Position numbers and translations under genes: made by a program. Source: Streptomyces sp. Ag109_O5-10 (GTDB taxonomy: Bacteria > Actinomycetota > Actinomycetes > Streptomycetales > Streptomycetaceae). From it: a stretch of DNA of 64,000 nucleotides. Within the stretch, counting starts at the first letter, position 1. Each line of letters starts with the position of its first letter. The stretch is from contig NZ_FNTQ01000001.1 of the NCBI RefSeq assembly GCF_900105755.1, forward strand, positions 9,176,001-9,240,000, given 5' to 3'. Below the pieces are notes generated by a model. That model was not told the origin of the DNA. It saw nothing but the letters and a program-made list of their open reading frames with translations, and did no database searches. This document shows, in pieces, positions 51,525 to 59,723 of this stretch.

Positions 51525-52535
51525 GTGGACGGTGACGTGGAGCTGGACGCGGACGGCTGGGAGTCGCGGCACCGGGCCGTGTACGGGTGCGGCGCCTGGG
51601 AGCGGGCCTGTCGTCAGGGGGGCCTGATGACCGCCTGGCACCAGGAGCAGGATCCCCTCTTCGGTGCGTCGGCGTCCCGGCGGCACGGCGCCGATCCGGG
51701 CGCACGCGTGAAGTGGCCGTGGGGGAGCGGTCCGCACACCCTGGGTCTCCTGCTGTGGCGGACCGCCTACGACGCCGGGATCCTCGTCGACGAAGTCCCC
51801 CTGGCCGATGTCCTGCGCCACTGCGACCCCGCGGCCCCGCCGCCGGCGGCGGGGGGCCCGATGCCCGCCGCGGCCCGCGACGGTGGGATCGGGGCGGGCG
51901 GCGTCGAGGCGGTGGCCAGGGTCAGACCCGTCCTGCTCGCCCATCTCACCCCCGAACTCCCGCGGACCGCCCGGGCCGGAGCGCGGCCGGCGGCGACGGT
52001 CGGCTACCGCGTCCGGGAGATCCTGGCGACACCCGACTGGGATCACGGCGACTGGCCGGCAGTGATCGCGCTGGCCCGGCAGGCGATGCGGCGGGCCGAC
52101 GTGCTCCGGGAGCAGGGGACCTGGCGGCCCGGCGCCCGGGAACGGTCCCTGTACGGCCGTGTCTCCCTGGACCGGGAGCCGGCCGCCGTCACCGGCGCCC
52201 GGGGCGGCCGAGCCCCGGGCTGGCTGGCCCGCGCAACGCATCTGGTCGGCCTCGCCGATGTGCTCACCGGGGCCGTGGAGGCGCTGCCGCGCGACGACGG
52301 AGGAACCCCGGAGCCGCTGGTGCAGGCCCTGCAGGCCACGGCTCGCGCCTGCGCCGGGCTGCGGACCAGCAGCGAGGAGGTACGGCAGTTGTGGGCGGCC
52401 GAGCCGCAGGAGCCGCGGGATGCGGCCGACTGGGAGCTGTCCCACGTACCGGAGACCCTGCGGGTCCAGACCGAGGAGACGCGGGAGCTGGTACGGACGC
52501 TCTCCGCCTTCCTGTGGACGCTGGCGTGCGCTTGA
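51525..52535 (+). CDS. Hypothetical protein (336 aa)
   Basis: No family recognised. The protein is Ala/Arg-rich and helical with no signal peptide or clear membrane segment (VKWPWGSGPHTLGLLLWRTAYDAG, then VIALARQAMRRADVLREQG, and LVGLADVLTGAVEALPRD, suggesting a helical bundle). Three starts are possible: ATG 51432, GTG 51525 and ATG 51627. The last has the best ribosome site (AGGGGGG), but the codons between 51525 and 51627 are strongly GC-ending, so coding probably begins at 51525. It converges with the Sel1-repeat gene. Confidence 0.6.
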   Translation: MDGDVELDADGWESRHRAVYGCGAWERACRQGGLMTAWHQEQDPLFGASASRRHGADPGARVKWPWGSGPHTLGLLLWRTAYDAGILVDEVPLADVLRHCDPAAPPPAAGGPMPAAARDGGIGAGGVEAVARVRPVLLAHLTPELPRTARAGARPAATVGYRVREILATPDWDHGDWPAVIALARQAMRRADVLREQGTWRPGARERSLYGRVSLDREPAAVTGARGGRAPGWLARATHLVGLADVLTGAVEALPRDDGGTPEPLVQALQATARACAGLRTSSEEVRQLWAAEPQEPRDAADWELSHVPETLRVQTEETRELVRTLSAFLWTLACA

Positions 52536-52579
52536 CCGGCCGGCACGCGCCACCAAGGGGGCGCGGCCGGCGGCACCGC

Positions 52580-53338
52580 TCAGATGAAGTCGCCCCGTCG
52601 CTCCACGGGGTTGACGGCGTCGCGCCGCTGCTGCGCCGCGCGGGCCGTCCGCGTCGCCGCCTCCTCGCGCAGGTGTGCCTGGCTCTGCAGGGTCATCATC
52701 GACCCGAGCGGATGGCGGCCGGTCATCGGGTTGTCCACGCAGGACCGGTAGAGGGCGGCGGCGCGCCCGGTGTCCTGGTAGAGGGTGCGGTAGAGCTCGG
52801 CGGCACGGTACTGGGCGTAGGGGTGGCCACGCTCGGCTGCCGCCAGGAAGTGCTCCAGCGCGTGTTCCGCGGGCGTCCGGGTCAGCGGGAGCAGCCGCTC
52901 CAGGTACAGCTCGCCCAGGGCCAGCATGGCTTCGGGTTCGCCGAGTCGGGCCGCGGCCCGGTAGTGGCGGGCCGCTTCGTCGAGCGACTGGGCCATACCG
53001 GCCTCGGGGCAGCCCTGGTGGTACAGCGCGCCGAGGTAGTAGGCCGCCCGCGGCGATCCGGTGCTCTGCCGCAGCAGCGGTACCGCGATCGCGTAGTGGC
53101 CCTGCAGATAGGCGATGTGCCCCAGGAGTTCCACGGCGGCGTCGTGACCGGCGGAGGCGGCGATCTCCAGGAAATAGGGGGCCGCGGCGCGGTGCTGCGC
53201 GCTGTTCCAGCAGTGCAGACCGATCTGGTAGTGGTCCTCGGCGCCGGCCGGCTCGCGGCCGTCCACGGTGAAGTCGGTTCCCTGCCAGTGCACCACGTCG
53301 CCGCCCCCTCGCCCCGGCCCGCCGCGGCGGGCATCCAT
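52580..53338 (-). CDS. Sel1/TPR-like repeat protein
   Basis: A 252-aa repeat protein built of helix pairs of Sel1/tetratricopeptide type: HYQIGLHCWNSAQHRAAAPY, LLGHIAYLQGHYAIAVPLL, AAYYLGALYHQGCPEAG, EAMLALGELYLERLLP, and HPYAQYRAAELYRTLYQD. No signal peptide, so it is a likely cytoplasmic scaffold. ATG 53338 gives the longest frame; GTG near 53293-53296 has a better GGGGGCGG ribosome site and may be the true start. Partner unknown. Confidence 0.78.
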   Translation of the reverse strand: MDARRGGPGRGGGDVVHWQGTDFTVDGREPAGAEDHYQIGLHCWNSAQHRAAAPYFLEIAASAGHDAAVELLGHIAYLQGHYAIAVPLLRQSTGSPRAAYYLGALYHQGCPEAGMAQSLDEAARHYRAAARLGEPEAMLALGELYLERLLPLTRTPAEHALEHFLAAAERGHPYAQYRAAELYRTLYQDTGRAAALYRSCVDNPMTGRHPLGSMMTLQSQAHLREEAATRTARAAQQRRDAVNPVERRGDFI

Positions 53339-53354
53339 GGGTCATTGTGCCCCG

Positions 53355-53387
53355 CGCGCAGGCACCCCGGGAACGGGTGCCTGCGCG
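53355..53387. terminator. Hairpin terminator after the SGNH lipase gene
   Basis: A 13-bp perfect stem (53355-53367 with 53375-53387) and a 7-base loop, 12 bases past the lipase stop on the minus strand. Confidence 0.7.
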
Positions 53388-53399
53388 GTGGCGGGCCGG

Positions 53400-54194
53400 T
53401 CAGCTGTTGGCGTTGAGGACGGGGTAGAAGCCGGACGCGTGGCCGGTGGCGGTGGGGTGGTAGGACTCCCAGGTCGGCGAGATGACGATGGAGTGCAGCC
53501 AGTCGTCGCCGGAGCACAGTTCGTGCCCGTTGAACGTGGTGCGGACGTCGCCGAAGACGAAACCGTGCGCGGCGGCCCTGCCCTGGATGACGCTGTCGAG
53601 GACGTCCGAGGCCTCGTCGATCTTGCGGTGCTTGGTGTCGCTGAGCCCGATGCAGAAGACGTTGAGGGTGTAGAGGTGCGGGTAACCCAGGACGACCACC
53701 TTGGCGTTGGGAGCCTTGGCGCGGATCGCGGTGTAGGTGGCGTCGAGGCGGCCGGGCAGGGTGTTCCGCGCGTACGTCTCCGCCTGGTTGACCCTGTTGA
53801 CGCAGTCGGAGTCCGAATCCGTGGCGCAGGCCGTCATGACGTCGGCGAAGCCCGCGTCGTTCCCGCCGATGGTGACGGAGACCAGCGTGGTGGCGGAGGT
53901 GAGGGGGCCGAGCTGGGAGTTCGTCACGTCCGTGGTGACCGCGCCGGAGCAGGCCGTGTCCGCGAAGGACGACGGGGCGTGCGCGTTCTTCCAGAGGTAG
54001 GGGTAGGCGCTGAGGCTACGGTGGCAGCTGCCGCTCGCGCTGTCGTAGTTGCCCGCGCCGTTGCCGGCGGAGTACGAGTCGCCCAGCGCGACGTACACCG
54101 GTCCCGCGGCCTCGGCCGGAGCGGCCAGACCCAGGCTGATGAGGGCTGCGGCGCCCAGAGCTGCGAGCAGGGACAGCGACTTGGTCGATCTCAC
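53400..54194 (-). CDS. Secreted SGNH/GDSL-family esterase or lipase
   Basis: A 264-aa exported hydrolase. The signal peptide (RSTKSLSLLAALGAAAL..., cut near AEAAG) is followed by the nucleophile block ALGDSYSAGNGAG (Ser), Gly in CSGAVTTD, Asn in TIGGNDAGF, and catalytic His in ESYHPTATGH. Six cysteines suit the three disulphides of the Streptomyces rimosus-type lipase group, and the length agrees. GTG 54194 has GGAGGT 5 bases upstream. It is a single gene with its own terminator. Confidence 0.9.
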   Translation of the reverse strand: MRSTKSLSLLAALGAAALISLGLAAPAEAAGPVYVALGDSYSAGNGAGNYDSASGSCHRSLSAYPYLWKNAHAPSSFADTACSGAVTTDVTNSQLGPLTSATTLVSVTIGGNDAGFADVMTACATDSDSDCVNRVNQAETYARNTLPGRLDATYTAIRAKAPNAKVVVLGYPHLYTLNVFCIGLSDTKHRKIDEASDVLDSVIQGRAAAHGFVFGDVRTTFNGHELCSGDDWLHSIVISPTWESYHPTATGHASGFYPVLNANS

Positions 54195-55039
54195 GGGACC
54201 TCCAGAAGTGGAATGTCGAATTCCATCGGGTGGCGCACGAAAGGAGCGTGAGTTGATAAGTGCATGACAGATCAACCCTCTTGGGGCACTCCGCGTTCGC
54301 AGCCTGGCCGAGCGGGAACGGGACCAGGGCGCTGGTGAACGGGGAGGGCCGCCGCGAGAGGGCGGCGGTGAGACACCCCCACCGGACCGGTGGGGGTGGT
54401 GTGCGTGCCGCGCGGGCGCGGCCGGCGGGCCGTCAGCGCATGCCGGTGCCGTACGAGTTCGGCATCCCGGTCACGGGCCTTGAAGTGGGAGTCGAGGTGC
54501 GCGGGCGACGGTGGCGGGTCGGTGGCCTGGCTGAGGTGCTCCTGCCGCGCCGTCGCGGGAGGCCGGGCTGTTCCTCGGCGGGGACCCGTCCGTGCGGGTG
54601 GCGGTAAGAATCGTCGGGGTGGTTGCCGTCGTCGGGCCGGGCGCTGTGGCGATCGGTTCCGTGCGCCTCGCGGTGCTGGGTTTCTTGATCCGCATGCGTT
54701 CCTCCTGCGGGGGGATGCGGCTCAGAGGGGCGAGCGGGTACGGCACACGGGCCCGCCGGGTGGGCAGGCTGGACGTGCTCCTGACAAGTTCAATTCTGAA
54801 GTATCGTCAGCTCAGGGGCAGTCGGCAAGCCGTCGGGCGCGGAATTTTACGCGCGTAACACCTGGCCCTCCGGCCCACTGCGACCTGCGCGCGCCTGGCG
54901 ATCACTCGCAAACCGCCGCGGTCCGTCACACGCGGGTGCGACGGACCGTTTTGCGCTTGGTTTTTATGGCGTTCTGTCCCGTCAGGCCTGCGGGTCGGAC
55001 TGCTGGTTGGTGGCGTCGGCGCAGGTCCGGATCCGCAGC
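54195..55039. other. Gene-poor region with one candidate small ORF
   Basis: No recognised gene in about 845 bp. One small minus-strand ORF (54695 to 54471, 74 aa, starting MRIKKPSTARRTEP) has a very good ribosome site, AGGAGG 5 bases before its ATG. Its composition (Thr/Pro/Arg-rich) matches no family I know, and codon bias is weak, so I do not list it as a gene. Confidence 0.3.
54371..54395. terminator. Hairpin terminator-like palindrome
   Basis: CACCCCCACCGG-a-CCGGTGGGGGTG is a near-continuous palindrome (54371-54382 with 54384-54395), about 175 bp upstream of the lipase start. It could end transcription arriving from the right. Confidence 0.45.
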
Positions 55040-55410
55040 CGACGGCGAGTCCCGATCTGCTGCGTGCGATGGTCAAGACGTTCGCCGACGCCCTCATGTC
55101 CGCCGCGGCCGATGCTCTCTGCAACGGCGAACACGAGCAGGTCGGCGATGCGAGAGTCAGCCATCGCAACGGCTGTCGCCCGCTCGAGCAGTACACCCGC
55201 GCCGGCGCGGTCGCACTCGCCATCCCCAAGCTCTGGTCCGGCAGTTACTTCCCGCCCTAGCTCCTGGAGCGACGACGCCAGGCCGGGCAGGCCCTCATCT
55301 CGGTGGTCGCCACCGCCCACCCGCTCGGTGTCCGAACCCGCCGCGTCGAGAAACTCGTCGAGTCCCCTGGTGTCACGCGGCTGTCGAAGTCCCAGGTGTG
55401 GGCGTAGTAC
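55040..55410 (+). pseudogene. IS256-family transposase N-terminal fragment with in-frame amber
   Basis: The plus strand reads SPDLLRAMVKTFADALMSAA, then IPKLWSGSYFPP, a TAG stop at 55258-55260 where the family has Trp (DWLLERRR), and in the same frame LLERRRQAGQALISVVATAH and RLSKSQVWA. This is the N-terminal third of a Mutator-type transposase. A single G-to-A change explains the stop, and the coding match ends at 55410. The remainder to 55860 holds nothing I recognise. Confidence 0.75.
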
Positions 55411-55860
55411 TGCTCGATACGGGCACGCAGCGGTTGGTCGCTCGTGCGGCGCATCCCGCCACGGAGAGGCGGCGTGCCGCGTCCGGAAATTCCCGGTCCG
55501 GAACCGACGCAACCTCTCTCAACGCGTCCGCACCGACACACGGCGGCAGTGCCGGAGAAACGACCTGCCCAGGCTCGTGACGAAGACCGGCCCGTCGGCT
55601 CGGCGAGACCGCAAGCCTGCCCTCGCTGCCGGAGCTGCCACCGCAACCCAAACGCGTCAGTCGACCCTCATCGCGCCAACCAGCTCTGGAAGGCGTCCTG
55701 TTGGAGACGGCCGCGACCCTGAACTGTCCGCACTGCCAGCAGTCGGTCACCATCGTCGTGCTTCTGGCGCCCCTGGAAGCGGCCCGCCCGTCCGTCCCCA
55801 CGGCCATCCCCGACATCGTTCAGGTGCGAAGGACTCCGTGAGGGCCGCCGACCGTCACTG

Positions 55861-55940
55861 ACCATCGGCCCGCCGACCTGACCATCGGCCCGCCGACCTG
55901 ACCATCGGCCCGCCGACCTGACCATCGGCCCGCCGACCTG
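55861..55940. repeat. Four perfect 20-bp tandem repeats
   Basis: ACCATCGGCCCGCCGACCTG is repeated four times without change (55861-55940). The next bases (55943-55954, GGTCGGCGGGCC) are complementary to the core of every copy. It lies directly downstream of the HIT-family gene on the minus strand. Confidence 0.95.
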
Positions 55941-55954
55941 ACGGTCGGCGGGCC
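55927..55954. terminator. Hairpin formed by the last 20-bp repeat and its complement
   Basis: GGCCCGCCGACC (55927-55938) pairs with GGTCGGCGGGCC (55943-55954) over a TGAC loop. It lies 8 bases past the stop of the HIT-family gene (minus strand). Any of the four repeats can replace the last one as pairing arm, giving alternative hairpins with larger loops. Confidence 0.7.
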
Positions 55955-55961
55955 CACGCGG

Positions 55962-56441
55962 TCAGGTCGTCGAACGCAACCGGTCAAGTTCGTTGCCGAT
56001 GGCATCCCGCAGCACATCGTGTTGCGAGTCGAGCTTGTACTGCTCGTCACTCCACCGCTCACGCGGATACAGCCACACCGGCTTGCCCACCAGCTCGGCC
56101 GGCTCCCACTCGAACCGCGGCCAGACATGGGCATGCAGGAACGGGTCCGAGTTGCCGAGGATCTCCAGGTTGACCCGGCGGAAATCGGGGTCCAGCCGCC
56201 GACAGACCCGCTCAACCGCTTCTCCCAGTTGATCCATGTCGGAGAGAAACGACAGCCGCTTGGCCCTGGGCAGTTCAGACAGCCGTTGAACACCCGGCTC
56301 GTTCGCGAGCAGAACTGAGTACCCAGGCAGGAACTGAACGTCGCCGATCACCGCGAAGCCGGACTCAAGCCGCCGCAGCACGGTCGGATTCTCGCCCCGC
56401 AGAGCAGCCCCGATCCGGTCCGTCTGCCAATTGCTGGTCAT
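55962..56441 (-). CDS. HIT-family nucleotide-binding protein
   Basis: A 159-aa histidine-triad protein. The motif is visible as FLHAHVWPRFEWEP (H-x-H in the triad), preceded by FAVIGDVQFLPGYSVLLAN and RVNLEILGNSD. Such proteins hydrolyse nucleoside polyphosphates such as Ap4A or nucleoside phosphoramidates. ATG 56441 is the only reasonable start. The last triad His is replaced by Trp-Pro, so catalysis may be weak or altered. It is a single gene ending at a repeat-based terminator. Confidence 0.8.
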   Translation of the reverse strand: MTSNWQTDRIGAALRGENPTVLRRLESGFAVIGDVQFLPGYSVLLANEPGVQRLSELPRAKRLSFLSDMDQLGEAVERVCRRLDPDFRRVNLEILGNSDPFLHAHVWPRFEWEPAELVGKPVWLYPRERWSDEQYKLDSQHDVLRDAIGNELDRLRSTT

Positions 56442-56720
56442 ACCCCGAGCCTAACCGCGGGGCGATCAAGACCTGCTTTTCGCTCCCCACCCTCCCCACT
56501 CACTTCAAGAATCGCGTCGGCAGTTGATGACCTGGGCGCTGACAGGCTGACAGAACCGGCGGCCAACAGCGCTGTTCTCCGTGTCGCGGACATGCGCGCG
56601 ACGTGAACGTCCAGTTCAAGGGCTCTTCTGCACACTCGATGCTCGGAAATCTCGACGACGTGCAGTTCGCCCGCCGCGACTGTCGGCACCGCGCCCGGCT
56701 CGCCGCCATGGACGATCCTG

Positions 56721-56930
56721 CTAGTGCTCTGACCGCACAGGTTCGCCGGGTCGTTCCGGCTGCGCCGTGAGCGGACGTCCGCCCCAGCGGATGGCTTTCT
56801 CGCCGGATGCGGACGCGTTCCATACGTTCGGTGGCCAGGACGTTGCGGTGGCGGGCGTTCGCGTTGCGCCGGCGCTGGTAGGCGTGCAGGGCCCGGATCC
56901 GCACGGTTGTGGTGGGGATGGTGCGAGTTC
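56721..56930 (-). pseudogene. Transposase C-terminal remnant at an IS end
   Basis: The minus strand reads TTTVRIRALHAYQRRRNANA, then RHRNVLATERMERVRI, a one-base shift, and KAIRWGGRPL, ending PVRSEH with a TAG stop at 56721-56723. It runs into the 30-bp inverted end described below. The C-terminal Arg-rich tail and the fact that its stop lies within the terminal repeat are usual for compact IS elements. I cannot name the family. Confidence 0.5.
56724..56753 (+). repeat. Left 30-bp inverted repeat of an IS-like end
   Basis: It begins GTGCTCTGACCGCACAGG. The sequence matches the reverse complement of 58403-58432 at 29 of 30 positions. No flanking target duplication could be found. Confidence 0.8.
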
Positions 56931-56990
56931 AGAAAGCCCCAGGGCCAGGGATCCGGCGCGAGGTGGCGGGGAGGCGCTCCCGCAACGGCC

Positions 56991-58247
56991 TCAGGGCTGT
57001 GGGTGGCCAGGCAGTCGGCTCAGGAGTGCGACAGCGCACAGCACGGGGATCAGCGCGGCGAGCGTCCAGGTCAGGCCGGCGAACTCAGCGGCCCAGCCGA
57101 TCACGGCGGGGCCGAACAGGGTCCCCGCGTAGGTGAAGGTAGTGAATCGGGAGATCAGCGTCGCGGCTTCCGGGCTGTCGGCCTTCGCCTGCCCGACCGC
57201 GCTGTAGGCCAGCGGGATCAGGACCGAGGCACCCGCGCCTGCGACGGCGAACCCGCCGATGGCCGTGACCGGGTTCGGCGAAAGCAGCGCCATCGCCAGG
57301 CCGCAGGCCGCGACGAGGCCGCCGGTGCGGAAAAGGGCCGGAGCACCGAAGCGGAGGGTCAAGCGGTCGCCGATCACTCGGCCGATCGCCTGAGCGCCGG
57401 TGTACGCGGTCACGGCCGTCGCCGCGAGACCGAGCGACGCGCCCCGGGAGTCGTGGAGGAAGATCGCGCTCCAACCGAGGGCGGCGCCTTCACAGACCAT
57501 CAAGGCGGTGCCGGTCAGGCCGAGTGCCACGACCTGGCGGCTCCAGCCTCTGCGTCGGCCCCGGCGGCGCTCTGCGGGCGAGGATGTGGGGGCGCGGTCC
57601 CGCGGGCCGGTCTCCACCAGGAGCCGTCCCAGCAGCAGGCCCCCCGCCATGAGTACGGCGGCGGCTGCGGCGAGGTGCGTGGCGAACGAGACACCCGCAT
57701 GCTCCAGGGCGGCCGTGGTGAGTGAGGCCACGACCGCGCTGATGCTCCAGGCGGCGTGGCAGCCGTTGAGTATGGGACGTCCGAGGCGCTGTTCGACGGT
57801 GACGGCGTGCGTGTTCATGGCTGTGTCGGTGGTGCCGTGCACGGCACCGAGCGCCATGACGACCAACACAAGTTCGACGACTCCGCCCACCAGGCCGACC
57901 AGTGCCAGCAGCACGGGCATGACGACGACCGAGGTGCGCAGCACCGGCCGCGTCCCGACCCGCGCCGTCAGAGGGCCCACGCCCTGCATGCAGACGATGG
58001 CCGCCACGGCGAAAACCATGCCGATCAGCCCGAGCTGCCCGTCGTTCAGATGGTGCTTGCTCTTCAGCGATTCCAGCCGGACGACATACGTCGACAGCGT
58101 GAGCCCGTTGAGAAAGAAGACGGCTGTGGCCGGCCACCGTCCGGCGTTCCCCGGTCTGCCTGGATCCTCTGACGTGGTCGAGCCGCCCCGGACCGGGTCG
58201 GCAGCCGTTGGTGTCGCATGCGCCGCGGTCTGTTCCTCGGCAGTCAT
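56991..58247 (-). CDS. MFS transporter
   Basis: A 418-aa major-facilitator membrane protein with about 12 hydrophobic segments, of the fucose-permease-like/YbjJ-type class (AVFFLNGLTLSTYVVRLES, QLGLIGMVFAVAAI, MAGGLLLGRLLVETG, IGRVIGDRLTLRFG). I chose ATG 58247 because GGAG lies 6 bases upstream. A much longer open frame to 58811 lacks coding character. The gene lies between two inverted copies of an IS end and may have been mobilised with them. Substrate unknown. Confidence 0.85.
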   Translation of the reverse strand: MTAEEQTAAHATPTAADPVRGGSTTSEDPGRPGNAGRWPATAVFFLNGLTLSTYVVRLESLKSKHHLNDGQLGLIGMVFAVAAIVCMQGVGPLTARVGTRPVLRTSVVVMPVLLALVGLVGGVVELVLVVMALGAVHGTTDTAMNTHAVTVEQRLGRPILNGCHAAWSISAVVASLTTAALEHAGVSFATHLAAAAAVLMAGGLLLGRLLVETGPRDRAPTSSPAERRRGRRRGWSRQVVALGLTGTALMVCEGAALGWSAIFLHDSRGASLGLAATAVTAYTGAQAIGRVIGDRLTLRFGAPALFRTGGLVAACGLAMALLSPNPVTAIGGFAVAGAGASVLIPLAYSAVGQAKADSPEAATLISRFTTFTYAGTLFGPAVIGWAAEFAGLTWTLAALIPVLCAVALLSRLPGHPQP

Positions 58248-58402
58248 CCTGCGCTCCGTCGCGTTCCCCCCGTGATCCGAGGATGCCCGGACGGCGGGTG
58301 AGAACCAGATCGACACTAGCACCGTCGCACACGGACAGGCTCGGCCACCGCACCTCCAGTGGTCGGATCGGACGTCACCGCACATCCAACCGCCACGACG
58401 AC

Positions 58403-58432
58403 CGACCCGGTGAACCTGTGCGGTCAGAGCAC
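58403..58432 (-). repeat. Right 30-bp inverted repeat of an IS-like end
   Basis: Read on the minus strand it begins GTGCTCTGACCGCACAGG, the partner of 56724-56753 with a single mismatch. The two ends enclose about 1.71 kb containing the MFS gene and a transposase relic. Confidence 0.8.
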
Positions 58433-59218
58433 GACTTGCCGACCTTGCCGCTACGACGCACAGCACGCACTGCCTATGCGGCACCGGCGACATGCGCCGC
58501 CTCGCCCCCCACCCGTCTGCGGCTCGTGGCGTCGACGTGGTGTTCTTCCACACCCCTGCGGACACAGTCGATCCGGTCTGGCACCCGGCGCGCCGGGCCG
58601 GCAGCCTGTGGGCCTTGAGCGGCAGGGGCCCGACCGGATCGACTGTTGCCGGATTCGGCGGTCCTGGGCGAGCGGTGCGGGACTGGTTTGATTCCTCACT
58701 TTCGGCGGCCCTGCGTCCAGGTCCGGTACAACCTCTGACGAACAAGCCGCCGAAGTCTGACCGGCCCGCCAGCGCAACCCGCGCCCTCGGGCCGTCACCA
58801 CTCGCGTCCACGCCGTCCGGCGCGTCGAGCGCGAGCCCTCACCCCTTGATCCCAGGAGGCCCGCAGAAACTGCGAAACACAAGGGAGTACCTCTTCGGTT
58901 GCCGGCATGGCATGGCACCGTACGAACGGGGATATGGGCACACGCAGGTGCGCAGGGGCGCTCGCACAGGTCGGACGGAGACGGAGACCGCCGGGGCACA
59001 CGGATGCGCCTGGCCCGTGTCCCTCCGTCCCAGGCGATATCGCTTCCTGGAGGACCGATCGGTCGCCCAGCAGAAACTGGCCCCGGCCCACCAATGCGCC
59101 GCCAACCTGTCCCAGGCCTGCGCTCCATCGCCACGGCGCGCACCGCTGGCTCCAGTGGTGCCTGCCTCCGGATGAGCCCAGGCTGGAAGGGCACACCTCA
59201 CCGGAAGGAGCCTGTGCG
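58433..59218. other. Intergenic stretch without a supported gene
   Basis: About 790 bp before the cyclic-nucleotide-binding gene. Long frames are open on both strands from GC bias, but they have no family match, no proper ribosome site and no convincing codon bias. The only structure noted is the 15-bp inverted repeat at 58564-58646. The promoter of the 59219 gene should lie at its right end. Confidence 0.5.
58564..58646. repeat. 15-bp perfect inverted repeat
   Basis: ACAGTCGATCCGGTC (58564-58578) and GACCGGATCGACTGT (58632-58646) are exact inverted arms with a 53-base spacer. The spacer itself contains smaller GC-rich palindromes. It could be a transcriptional hairpin or remnant IS ends. 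Confidence 0.7.
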
Positions 59219-59677
59219 ATGGCCTCCGCCACCACCATGACCGCGGCTCTCGAGTCCGTGCACCGCGAGCGGCTGATGCGGCTCGCCCGCGAGGTCTCCT
59301 TCGCGGCCGGGACCCGGCTGTTCGAGGAGGGTAGGCACGCCGACCGATTCTGGGTCGTGCGCACCGGGACCGTCGCCCTGGACCTGCATGTGCCCGGTCG
59401 GCGGCCCGCCGTCATCGAGACCCTGGGGCAGGGTGAACTCGTCGGCTGGTCCTGGCACTTCCCTCCGTACCTCTGGCAGCTGGGTGCCGAGGCGATGAGC
59501 CCGGTGCGGGCCTGGGAGTTCGACGCCGGCGCGGTTCTGGGATTGTGTGCCGAGGACGCCGGGTTCGGGCAAGCGATCGCCGTCTGGGTCGGGCGGGTGG
59601 TCGCCCAGCGGCTGCACGCCTCCCGGGTGCGTCTGCTCGACCTGTACGCCCCCTACGGAAGCGGTGGGCTTACCTGA
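59219..59677 (+). CDS. Stand-alone cyclic-nucleotide-binding-domain protein (Crp-like without HTH)
   Basis: A 152-aa protein made only of a Crp/Fnr-type sensor: FAAGTRLFEEGRHADRFWVV, then GTVALDLHVPGRRPA and TLGQGELVGWSWHFPPY, followed by the C-terminal helix region (VVAQRLHASRVRLLDLYAPYG). No DNA-binding domain follows before the stop. ATG 59219 has GGAAGGAG 8 bases upstream. Proteins of this type are frequent near group 3b hydrogenase genes in actinobacteria. Here the hydrogenase operon lies 1.4 kb away on the other strand. Confidence 0.83.
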   Translation: MASATTMTAALESVHRERLMRLAREVSFAAGTRLFEEGRHADRFWVVRTGTVALDLHVPGRRPAVIETLGQGELVGWSWHFPPYLWQLGAEAMSPVRAWEFDAGAVLGLCAEDAGFGQAIAVWVGRVVAQRLHASRVRLLDLYAPYGSGGLT

Positions 59678-59723
59678 CCCGGCGCGCAGCAGGCGCGACG
59701 GACCGTGTGCAGACATCAGCAGA

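Noticed and set aside
55861..55940. CRISPR-like direct repeats
   Set aside because: The units are adjacent with no spacers and there are no cas genes. They form a terminator-like hairpin.
56724..58432. Target-site duplication proving recent transposition
   Set aside because: Bases outside the two inverted ends (CTA on the left, GAC on the right) do not match. Transposition of the enclosed unit is therefore only a hypothesis.
58451..59194. Long open frames on both strands between the MFS and Crp-like genes
   Set aside because: No ribosome site, family motif or consistent codon bias; the frames reflect high GC only.
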